Source: Phoronis ovalis (taxonomy: Eukaryota; Phoronida; Phoronidae). Taken from it: a stretch of DNA of 11,465 nt. Shown in pieces: positions 1 through 7,156 of this stretch. Under the pieces are notes generated by a model. The model searched no databases. It saw only the letters and a list, made by a program, of their open reading frames with translations, and was not told the DNA's origin. The stretch lies in contig JAOXYB010040239.1 of the NCBI GenBank assembly GCA_028565635.1, forward strand, positions 1-11,465. The letters are read 5' to 3'. The position numbers were made by a program, and so were the translations under genes. Positions within the stretch are counted from its first letter, which is position 1. The number at the start of each line of letters is the position of its first letter.

Positions 1-645
1 ACGTTTTATACAGCAAAACTCCAATAGTCTGTTTGTGCATATAAATATTATAAAGTGAAGAAGGCACAAATCTGTGCATATAAACAAGTGAGATGGTACG
101 AAATCTGTAAAATCAACCATTACGGTGGGTTCGTATTTATTGAATTAAAGTTCAACATATGTTGTGACACAAGAATGATTAATACTATTTTCAACAAACT
201 AAGATCATCGGAGCATTGCTGTATATAAGTGAACATTTTCATCGTAGGGTGATTTATTGTTATAATTTCAAAGATGATAGACTTTGACCTAGAAAGTGTT
301 TGAATTAATGCATCAGATATTTGACCTATTATTATAAGACTAGTTTAAAAGGGAGCCTTAAATGATAAACCTCTCTCAGTAAAAATCATACCATATTTAC
401 AGATTTGTATCTGATGGTAAAAACACTTTGGCAGACTACATTCTAAAACAACGCCCTGCTTGCCTGGTTGAAATACCCCTTTTCACATGTGGAGCACTCT
501 TTGATCCATGTGACCTCCGGTTCTCCTTATTTTAAGTAGTCGTTAATATATTTTAATAGTTTATGTTTTTAATTATATCTGCCAGCAAACTGTATTTTTC
601 CTAATATGTATTATTCATATAGCTGCATAAACAAAATGTTTTCAG
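1..645 (+). other. Tail of an upstream SPRTN intron
   Basis: No exon is recognisable here. The following exon opens in the middle of a codon directly after a TTTTCAG acceptor (639-645), so this stretch is read as intron. I looked for the expected SPRTN N-terminal exon, which in vertebrates encodes a segment resembling FNDQFFWG, and did not find it. It therefore most likely lies upstream of the window. The DNA is AT-rich with no clear repeat structure. Confidence 0.6.
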
Positions 646-754
646 ATGTGCAGGAGTTTGTAGCTATGAGGGGCATGGAGGCCTTTGTTCAGTTAAACTG
701 AGTGTGCCGCTGTTAAAACTGAGACCAAGAAAAGATCTTGTGGAAACTTTACTG
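646..754 (+). CDS. SPRTN: SPRTN exon: N-terminal part of the SprT core
   Basis: The exon follows a TTTTCAG acceptor and ends CTG|GTATGA. It opens with the third base of a split codon, then 36 codons beginning CAGVCSYEG and ending RPRKDLVETLL. This is the beta-strand and helix segment that precedes the catalytic helix in SprT-family proteases, and it is nearly identical to the family. The downstream intron is phase 0 (755-1215, 461 bp) and shows nothing recognisable. Confidence 0.93.
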
Positions 755-3700
755 GTATGAATAATATCCAACGTATGTTAAATAAGAAAGTTAATTTATG
801 CTTTTTTTAAATGTTGTTATTATTTTATGACTTAGATTCCTTTAGAATATGCAGATTTATGTCAATTAAGACAAGTTAATTAAGCCAGTATTTTCTGACT
901 AAATGAATAAGTAACTGCATAAATAATTGTAGTTGATAATAATCATGTTAATTATATGCACAATAGATGCTAACAGAGTATTTCAGAGCCAACTTGTTCT
1001 GCTTACATTTGGTGTGTAATGACATGTAATTAGGAAAATCAAAGCGGGTGTTGATAATGCTGCCCATGGTAATTTTTATTCTGTCAGCAGTGATATTTTA
1101 AACAGGTATATACAATGCAGGTTGTAATTACTCGGATTGTTTAGTGATTTTTATGTACTCATGATAGTGAAGACAGTATGCATTACATTCCTGCGATGTA
1201 CAATTTTTTTTCCAGCATGAAATGATACATGCGTATTTGTTCGTTACCAACAATGACAGGGTAAGATAACGCTAGATTTGAATATTTTATTTGTGTTGTA
1301 TTTTTATGATTTATAAAAAATTAATGCCCTTTGTGTATTGTTTTTGAATCACTATCAGGATCAAATAAGAAGTCATTTCTCTATGTGGATATGCTGAACA
1401 TAAGAAAAACAATGGTGGAGAAATTTGAATTATCCCAAGTTACACCTAGTTGTTGGCCGAGTCTGAGAGGAGTACGTATATATAAAAATAAACATAAATA
1501 ATTCCTTTGCTTTACTTTCTCTTTCAGGATAGAGATGGTCATGGTCCGGAGTTTCAGAAGCACATGCACAGAATCAATGCAGCTGCTAAGACAAGGATAT
1601 CTGTGAGTTTACAAGTGGGCAAATCTATCTAATATAGCATAAAGTACTTCTGTGCTTCAATATACACCATATATGATTCCAGTGTGCCTTCTTAGTTTTA
1701 CCGTGTTTATTACATCATCATCATCATTCGAAAGAGTAAAATAATTCACGCTGCTAACTGTTAGTTATGTTTTGGGCAGGTAACTTTCTGTATCTGCTGG
1801 TATGCCCTTTTTCACTGTACACCTGATTATGTTAACGGTGGCTTCCTTTGTCAATGAAAATAAATAAGTGCACATAGTTTTTCTTTTTGCTGTTGAAATA
1901 ACCTCTACAGGTGTAGATATATGGCAACAAAGGAATAAATTGTAAACTTATTAATAAAGAATTGATGAACTCACAGGCTTGTCTTCTGCATTGCTGTGTT
2001 TCAGATATACCATGACTTTCATGATGAAGTTGATGTATATCGGCAACACTGGTGGCACTGTGATGGGCCATGTCAGAAACGTACACCTTTCTTTGGATTT
2101 GTGAAACGTGCCATGAATCGTGCACCATCTGCTAGAGACCCCTGGTGGGCTGATCATCAAAGGACATGTAATGGAACTTTTCAAAAAATAAAAGAACCTG
2201 AAGGATATGGTAAAAAGCAAAAGAAAGATAAAGCTGACAAAGGTGCACATTCATTGTAAATAAAGGAAAATGACATTTCTGTTAGATGTCACTAGCTACT
2301 CTGGAATTCTGCAGTGAAAAGCACAAAGCACTGCAACAATTTTTCTTTTTATTCTGCAAAGTTCTTCCGTAAATTATATTAGTGACTTTTCAAAGTTAGT
2401 AGCAAAAAACGAAAGTTTTGATCAAAAATATTTATGTAATAAAAGGTCAAACTCAACTGAAACAATGGTCACGTTTGAATCAGGTGTTTTCTATTGAGCT
2501 CCTGTGTCCAAAGTTTCTGGAAAGGCCCTTGTAAACAGCACGGTTTTACAGGATTTATTTTTGATTAAATAATTTGTTTGTTTTAGAAACAAGCAATTCC
2601 ATGGGATTCGTAGCAAATTTATAAAACCTTTTTTCTGTGGAATACTGCAGGGAATGTTCTGTGAGATAATGCCCTACACTCTAATGCACTACTACACTAT
2701 AATGTACTACTACACTCTAATGCACTACTACACTATAATGTACTACTACACTATAATGCACTACTACACTATAATGCACTACTACACTATAATGCACTAC
2801 TACACTATAATGCCCTACTACACTATACAGCACTACTACACTATAATAACCATAAAATTTCATGTACCAATAAATGATCCTGTGTGATACAGTGACTGCC
2901 TGGAGCCTTTTAACAATGATGCAAATAGGTTACATATTGAGCCAGTAAATAGGCATTTTTTTGTCAAGTTTATGTCAAGTCTGTTCTGAAATATCAAATT
3001 TTGGATCTGGCAGCAGGTCCCTAATCATTTATCAACTTTTTGCTTGTAAAATTAGCCCATTTTTGGAGACGATCTTTATTGAAATATGCTAAAAATGGGT
3101 ATCAGAGAGCAGGAAAAACCATGTAAAAATTCAAAATTTTCCAGACTTCCCCTGTAGGAGGGGCCACCCCCGCATCCTACCAAAGCATAGTGCCCTCCAC
3201 AATCATCATTACTCACTCAACCCAAAAAAAATCTCCCTCCTGAGAATGTGTTGGTTTTTATTTTGGTAAATGTTTATTTTGCACTGTAACGCTTGTAAGT
3301 ATGCATCTTGTATTAAGAAAAATCCTGTATCCGAAAAAAAAATGTGACCCCTATTCAGAAAATCCTGGATCCGCCACTGGGTAACTGACTATGTTTAATT
3401 TTCCATAAAAAATTCTCCGTAACGTTTTTGCACTATGAAAACAATTTTTCTTTTTCATAATTATGATTCCAAAACTTTGCAATCTTAAACTGCGTGCAGT
3501 AGGCATTCTATGTGGAGTTCTTTTTTCGTCTCTCAATCACTAGATTGCTGTAGTAACATTTCTGCCTGCAATATTGCCTGTGCTGTTGAATAAGATATCC
3601 TTTGAATTCTTAATTTTTTTATGCAAAAAATAATCATCTGGTGACTTAAATTTGTCTGCATAGTGTCTTTTAATCTGTTCTGAGTTGTGGCATAACTTTA

Positions 3701-4793
3701 TACTGAACATATATTTAAGTTGATAGTTTTGAGAGCAAATTTGTTAGATTGGCAAAGGCTTTGTCACAGTCAAATGCTCTTTAGACTTTTGGTTAGATAT
3801 ATATCCAGTAAGTGACTACATTTATTACAATGCATTTTTAAAGTTTTACATATCTTGTACATATTTTTTGTAGAAAAACCAAAACCTGCTGGACAGGACA
3901 TTAGAACATTATTTGCTGGAAAGGGACAGGTACTTGGAGGTAGTGGTGAGAAAAGTAACATAACTAATTTAAGCCAAAAGAAGCCATCAACTTCTGGAAA
4001 CTCTGTGAAAAACAATAATTCAGACAAGGACAGACACAAAATAGGAAGTAGCAATAATGATCTGAAATTAGGCAATGTCATTCAATCAGAAAAAGAGACT
4101 ACGTTTGATGATGATCTAGATATATTTGATTGGTCAGTATTCAATGATGAAATGGAGATTGATGGATGGGATGATAGTGTTTATTTAAAAAGCTCTGATG
4201 ATGATGACTTGCAAACTTCTGCTGAACAAGAACCAAATTTAGACAATTCTAATCAAGATAACCAGCACATGAATACATCTACTCTGCCTGTAACTAATTC
4301 CTGCTTTCCAGGAAAGGGGTTTATTCTTGGTAATTTCAGTCAACCACATGAGAAACCCAGATTAGATAATATGACTAACAAGCATATTGATTATAAAGGG
4401 AAATCAATACAAAAGTCAAATAGTATATTTCCTGACAAGAAACGTCTTCCAAATGGTAAAGTGAGTTCAGCGGCAAAGAGACCTAAAATCATGGATGATA
4501 AAAACAACGAACTGAATAATATTTTAAGTTCAAAAAATAGTGCTGCTGCAAACAAAAGTGCAATCTCATCTGTGATTGGTCATAAGGTCAAACAAAGCAC
4601 ATACCAAAAGGTAAAGACCGCAACTGCTGAAAGAACTGGTAGCGTGTCATCTGGTCAAAATTCTGAGAGGAGTGGTGTGATTGATTTAACTGAAGCAAGT
4701 CATGCCAGTGATCCTATAAGAGAATGTCCTGTGTGCAAAGAATTGATTGAAGAATCGAAAATGAATGAACATTTAGATTTGTGTCTACAGTGA
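646..4793 (+). CDS. SPRTN: SPRTN (Spartan/DVC1) DNA-dependent metalloprotease, 5'-truncated by the window; five exons
   Basis: Exons 646-754, 1216-1260, 1528-1602, 2005-2242 and 3874-4793 join in frame with GT-AG introns to give 461 visible residues. SPRTN is the nuclear replication-coupled protease that cuts DNA-protein crosslinks; it is recruited by p97/VCP and ubiquitin. The visible protein shows a SprT core with the zinc site HEMIH (residues 37-41) and a third His in GHGPEF (residue 56). A zinc ribbon follows (Cys95, Cys99, His127, Cys131), then a Lys-rich patch around 145-155, SHP boxes at 169-178 and 300-309, an acidic stretch at 234-267, an NLS-like KRPK at 357-360, a SIM-like VIDLT at 424-428 and a UBZ4 finger (Cys440, Cys443, His455, Cys459). 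With about 75 N-terminal residues missing, the full protein would be about 535 residues, slightly longer than human SPRTN (about 489). The start codon is outside the window. Family identity is very secure; splice junctions are inferred from phase and homology. Confidence 0.95.
1216..1260 (+). CDS. SPRTN: SPRTN exon: catalytic helix with HEMIH
   Basis: This is a very short 45-nt exon of 15 codons, between a TTTTTTTTCCAG acceptor and a GTAAGA donor. It begins exactly with the zinc-binding and catalytic motif HEMIH, in which the two His bind zinc and the Glu is the general base, and ends FVTNNDR. All catalytic residues are intact, so nothing suggests a pseudogene. It is too short to be found by length-based ORF searching. 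The flanking introns are phase 0. Confidence 0.93.
1528..1602 (+). CDS. SPRTN: SPRTN exon: third zinc ligand segment
   Basis: This 75-nt exon of 25 codons lies between CTTTCAG and GTGAGT. It carries DRDGHGPEF, whose His is the third metal ligand in SprT proteases, followed by KHMHRIN, a conserved family signature. It joins in phase 0 to the neighbouring exons. The introns on either side (1261-1527 and 1603-2004) contain no supported features. Confidence 0.93.
2005..2242 (+). CDS. SPRTN: SPRTN exon: zinc ribbon and basic patch
   Basis: The exon follows a GTGTTTCAG acceptor and encodes HDFHDEVDVYRQHWW, then a CCHC-type zinc ribbon (C-x3-C, then H-x3-C in ADHQRTC). It ends with a Lys-rich tail like the basic DNA-binding region of human SPRTN. 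The chosen donor is AAAG|GTGCAC (intron from 2243, phase 1), because vertebrate SPRTN keeps a basic stretch of similar length before the last exon. A second phase-1 donor, TATG|GTAAAA at 2209/2210, would also join in frame and would remove 11 residues. Reading through the donor reaches a TAA at 2257-2259 after four extra residues. Confidence 0.92.
2257..2264 (+). promoter_or_regulatory. Read-through stop overlapping AATAAA: candidate short SPRTN isoform end
   Basis: If the last SPRTN intron is not spliced, the frame adds GAHS-L after the last Lys and stops at TAA 2257-2259. The last base of that stop begins an AATAAA hexamer at 2259-2264; another AATAAA lies at 2438-2443. A transcript ending here would encode the protease and zinc ribbon without SHP, SIM or UBZ motifs. 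Human SPRTN has a comparable short isoform lacking the C-terminus (from memory). Use of these poly(A) signals is inferred. Confidence 0.45.
2666..2848 (+). repeat. 18-bp minisatellite, about 10 units
   Basis: Nine full copies of an 18-bp unit close to ACACTATAATGCACTACT run from 2676 to 2837, with partial copies at both ends. Units 1 and 3 share a CTCTAA variant and units 2 and 4 share a TGTACT variant, so the first four units are two copies of a 36-bp dimer; units 5-7 are identical. Because 18 is a multiple of 3 the array stays open and would translate as a HYYTIM-like repeat, but it is intronic and this is not evidence of coding. Confidence 0.95.
3130..3379 (-). mobile_element. Decayed DNA-transposon fragment with one recognisable terminus
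   Basis: Read on the minus strand, the segment starts at 3379 with CAGTGGCGGATCCAGG, a kind of terminus I associate with hAT-like and related non-autonomous elements of invertebrates. A direct repeat of the subterminal motif AAAATCCTG-K-ATCCG is present at 3319-3333 and 3359-3373 (14 of 15 identical). The C-rich stretch CCCCTGTAGGAGGGGCC near 3148-3165 is also typical of such element interiors. No matching opposite terminus or target-site duplication was found, so the far boundary is a guess and the superfamily is uncertain. Confidence 0.5.
3874..4793 (+). CDS. SPRTN: SPRTN last coding exon: regulatory tail with SHP boxes, SIM-like motif and UBZ4
   Basis: The exon follows TTTTTTGTAG, completes a split Glu codon (G|AA) and encodes 305 further residues to a TGA at 4791-4793. 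In order it contains an SHP box FAGKGQVLGG (3912-3941), a Ser/Asn/Lys-rich linker, an acidic-aromatic block (4104-4208), a second SHP-like box FPGKGFILGN (4305-4334), a poor PIP-like segment QKSNSIF (4410-4430), an NLS-like KRPK (4476-4487), a SIM-like VIDLT (4677-4691) and a UBZ4 finger with CPVC and HLDLC (4722-4787). The order SHP, NLS, UBZ matches vertebrate SPRTN. Between the motifs the tail looks disordered and low in conservation, as is usual for the family. Confidence 0.93.
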
Positions 4794-5434
4794 TTTATAC
4801 TACAAGACGATGGCAAAGAAGATCTCTTGCGAATTAAAAATGCTTTAGTAAAACTGTCAGATCCCAGAAACGCGTGTTTGAGAAAGCTTCAAAATATTCC
4901 GAATGGCTTCTTATGTTCTGTAGATTCTTGTTAGCTGGAAACTTGGTGTCATGGGTACATAGTAAAAGCTGCACCCTGTTTCTAGGAGCTTCATATAATT
5001 ACATACATTTTAGTCATGATTTATGTGTACCTACTATTATTTATACAAAACTATATTTCTCTTCAAGTGTGTATATTTATATATTTGTGCTCTTGTATTT
5101 ATGGTAGTGCAAGAAATATGAATTTATTATTACGGCTTCCAGCTACTAGTTGGAATCCATATAGTTATTGCATCAGTTTTTCATTTTACAATCCTTTGCG
5201 AGGTTCAGTGCCAACAATGCTTTAAGGATAATTGATACTGGACCGCACAAAGCATTGTTAGAAATGACGATTTCCAGGTCTGATCGTACAAAGAACAACT
5301 ACACATCACATCAGATAAGGTTAACGGTGGTGCCACCAACTTCCTGTTTGCTTAGCAATTGCGTGATGACAAAAAGCAGCCAATATTCTAGTTAAATCTT
5401 AACTTGTAATATTTTTGAATACTCAGTTAGTGGT

Positions 5435-5438
5435 TTAA
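5435..5438. repeat. TTAA target-site duplication, left copy
   Basis: This TTAA directly abuts the left inverted repeat of the MITE and is matched by TTAA at 5703-5706 on the right. Intact copies on both sides agree with piggyBac-type insertion. Confidence 0.85.
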
Positions 5439-5702
5439 CCCTTTCATTGGGTCTACCCGCTAGTACCGGGTATAATAAAATGCGCGTACCCAGTATTACC
5501 GGGTACTCAATAAATCTGCAACTAAAAGTAGCGCCCGTACTGCAAGTGCCATCTATCATTTTTTCTATAAACTAGAGCATATTTCCACGTGTTTCAAAGC
5601 GGCAAATGGTAAAATGGCGGGGCGCAAGGTCCCACGCAGACAATTCACTCTCAAAAAAAAGGCCTAGCACAGGGTTTGGATTTACCTCTAGCAGTGAAAG
5701 GG
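5439..5702. mobile_element. piggyBac-type MITE, 264 bp, flanked by TTAA
   Basis: The element has terminal inverted repeats CCCTTTCATTG (5439-5449) and CAGTGAAAGGG (5692-5702), matching at 10 of 11 positions. It is bordered by TTAA at 5435-5438 and 5703-5706. A TTAA target duplication with termini starting CCC is the hallmark of the piggyBac superfamily. Subterminally, TACCGGGTA occurs twice (5464-5472 and 5497-5505), and two hairpins can form: TACCCG/CGGGTA with a 7-base loop (5454-5472) and GTACCC/GGGTAC with a 9-base loop (5486-5506). There is no transposase domain, so it is non-autonomous. Its composition is more GC-rich than the surroundings. Confidence 0.88.
5474..5514 (+). terminator. 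Two AATAAA hexamers inside the MITE: candidate SPRTN poly(A) signals
   Basis: AATAAA occurs at 5474-5479 and 5509-5514, between and just after the two subterminal hairpins of the MITE. By reading 4794-5438 I found no earlier canonical hexamer after the SPRTN stop. Placement about 680-720 bp after the stop would give an ordinary 3' UTR length. The next one downstream is at 5850-5855. Usage is inferred. Confidence 0.45.
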
Positions 5703-7130
5703 TTAAAAGTTGCTGGTGTACATCCAAGTAAGGATAGCAGCCTATTTGATATTACATGTCAAAGTGTATTTTCATAACTAAAACAGCAATAGACATAAAA
5801 CCATTATAAGATTAACTTTCTAAATAACAATATACTATCTTATGATCAAAATAAAAGTGAAAATGGCTGAGTTGTGTATGTAAATCGACTAGTTTCATAA
5901 TTTGTCAAAAATACATAATTATTGAAAAAAAGGATATACCTGTACTAATTAGTTGAATGACCCTAGCTTCAAAATCACACTTACTTCTGCCAGGCTCTTT
6001 GACAATATGGGAATTTTTGTAATCCTTATATCAGGGCCTTATATAAAAGTAAGAAAACAATGAGGTGGGTTCAGTAGTGTAGTCATATCCCTGATTGAAC
6101 CATCATGCCGGGAAATTGGAGGACATTTTTATTTCAATATGCATTTGCAAAACTCATGAAACCAATCTCTAATATTACTACTCAACTAATTGCCACTCAG
6201 ACCAACGCGAAATTTCCATCTTGCACGGGTTTGTATGCTAAAAGTCACCTTGAGTATTAATCAAGCTTTAAGTGATAGATAACCCAAGAAGGAGTATCAT
6301 AGACAAACAAGACAGTAATTTTGATTTGAATTTTTTGACACATGGTGAGTGTTTTTGCAAGTGGCCAACTTCTGGTTTTAACAATATCCCAAGGCTTTGC
6401 CGCAGGCAAGCGATAGCAGAGTCATGAAGCTAGGACTAATCTTATATCTTCCGCAAAAGTATCATGGCCCTTCTGCTACAAAATATTTCAATTTGTAATG
6501 CACTCATATAAGTGCCTTTGTACTGCAAGTTTTACCAGCAGTATGGTATATCAAAAATTGAAGAGAATGTACACAATATAATGGTTTGAAGGATCACCCA
6601 AAATTGCCAATAGACTATTGAAATAACCGAAAGATTTTTAAGGTCTTTTGCACATACATTCTTGATGTCACATACAACTGTTGATTGATCAAGAATCCAC
6701 TTACACTGGGCATCAAAATTATCAGTGCAAATGAAAGATGGATAACTCGAGAAACTTGTTTTAGAATATTTAGGTATCCATTTTAGTGCTATAGTGTTTG
6801 CTACTAATAAACATTGCTAGAAACAAATAGAGGAACTTATAATTCTAGGTAGTTTCAACATTTGTTGCACATGGCCAATTACAGAATTTCCAAGACTAAG
6901 AGGACCAATAATCATTGTCTGCATAACCTGAGCAGTTGATTCTGCATCTATGTTCCATGTTCTCCATTACTTGCTGATTAACTAATTCCATAGCCGCTAA
7001 ACTGCAGGACCAGAAAGGGACATTTCACAGGGAAGAATGCATTCTTGAAAAGTATAAAGTGACAGCAATCGTGTCTTCACACTTCATACTGGTAAGCTAA
7101 TTTTTATCGGAACAATAAACACAAGAACAG
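5703..7130. other. Intergenic region between convergent genes
   Basis: This is about 1.4 kb of AT-rich DNA with no long ORF, no convincing exon and no tRNA-like element on either strand. An AATAAA on the plus strand at 5850-5855 could be a fallback SPRTN poly(A) signal. Nothing else is supported. Confidence 0.55.
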
Positions 7131-7150
7131 TATTTTAATACATAATCAGG

Positions 7151-7156
7151 TTTATT
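7151..7156 (-). terminator. Candidate distal kindlin poly(A) signal
   Basis: TTTATT on the plus strand reads AATAAA on the minus strand. In the minus-strand direction it is followed within 30-50 bp by a T/G-rich stretch (TGTTCTTGTGTTTATTGTT), the kind of downstream element expected after a cleavage site. This makes it the best distal candidate. Confidence 0.4.

Larger units (their letters stand above)
2243..3873 (+). other. Last SPRTN intron (1.6 kb), repeat-bearing
   Basis: This phase-1 intron separates the zinc-ribbon exon from the long C-terminal exon. It starts GTGCAC and ends TTTTTTGTAG. Besides the candidate short-isoform end it holds an 18-bp minisatellite (2666-2848) and a decayed transposon terminus (about 3130-3379). 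Positions 2450-2660 and 3380-3860 show only unremarkable AT-rich sequence. Confidence 0.85.
4794..5514 (+). other. Likely SPRTN 3' UTR
   Basis: No coding signal is credible after the stop codon; several short ORFs here have no family resemblance. A non-canonical ATTAAA lies at 4833-4838, only 40 bp after the stop. The first canonical AATAAA hexamers are at 5474-5479 and 5509-5514, both inside the MITE that begins at 5439. The UTR end is therefore inferred, not shown. Confidence 0.5.

Noticed and set aside
1359-1474. Possible extra SPRTN exon after an ACTATCAG acceptor-like site, with a protein-like frame
   Set aside because: The flanking exons are phase 0 and join directly into the conserved FVTNNDR-DRDGHGPEF. 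In phase 0 this segment hits a stop, and the open frame is out of phase. At most a rarely used poison exon.
1832-2250. Two minus-strand ORFs of about 98 codons
   Set aside because: They are antisense shadows of the SPRTN zinc-ribbon exon, whose plus-strand translation is clearly homologous.
2654-2887. 77-codon ORF with a HYYTIM repeat
   Set aside because: It is the translation of the 18-bp minisatellite within the SPRTN intron; the period being a multiple of three keeps it open.
2890-2906. CAGTG-ACTGCCTGG as the missing left end of the transposon fragment
   Set aside because: Only the first five bases match the CAGTGGCGGATCCAGG terminus in order, and no 8-bp target duplication flanks the pair.
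3351-3536. Minus-strand ORF ending in the transposon fragment
   Set aside because: Short, overlaps the decayed element terminus, no similarity recognised.
3770-4081. Minus-strand ORF of 103 codons
   Set aside because: Antisense to the SPRTN last exon, no family resemblance.
4874-5395. Three overlapping plus-strand ORFs after the SPRTN stop
   Set aside because: AT-rich, rich in Tyr, Phe, Leu and Ile, with no recognisable domain; they overlap one another in different frames and lie in the presumed 3' UTR.
6390-6430. tRNA-like GC-rich patch
   Set aside because: No acceptor stem or B-box-like sequence could be found around it.
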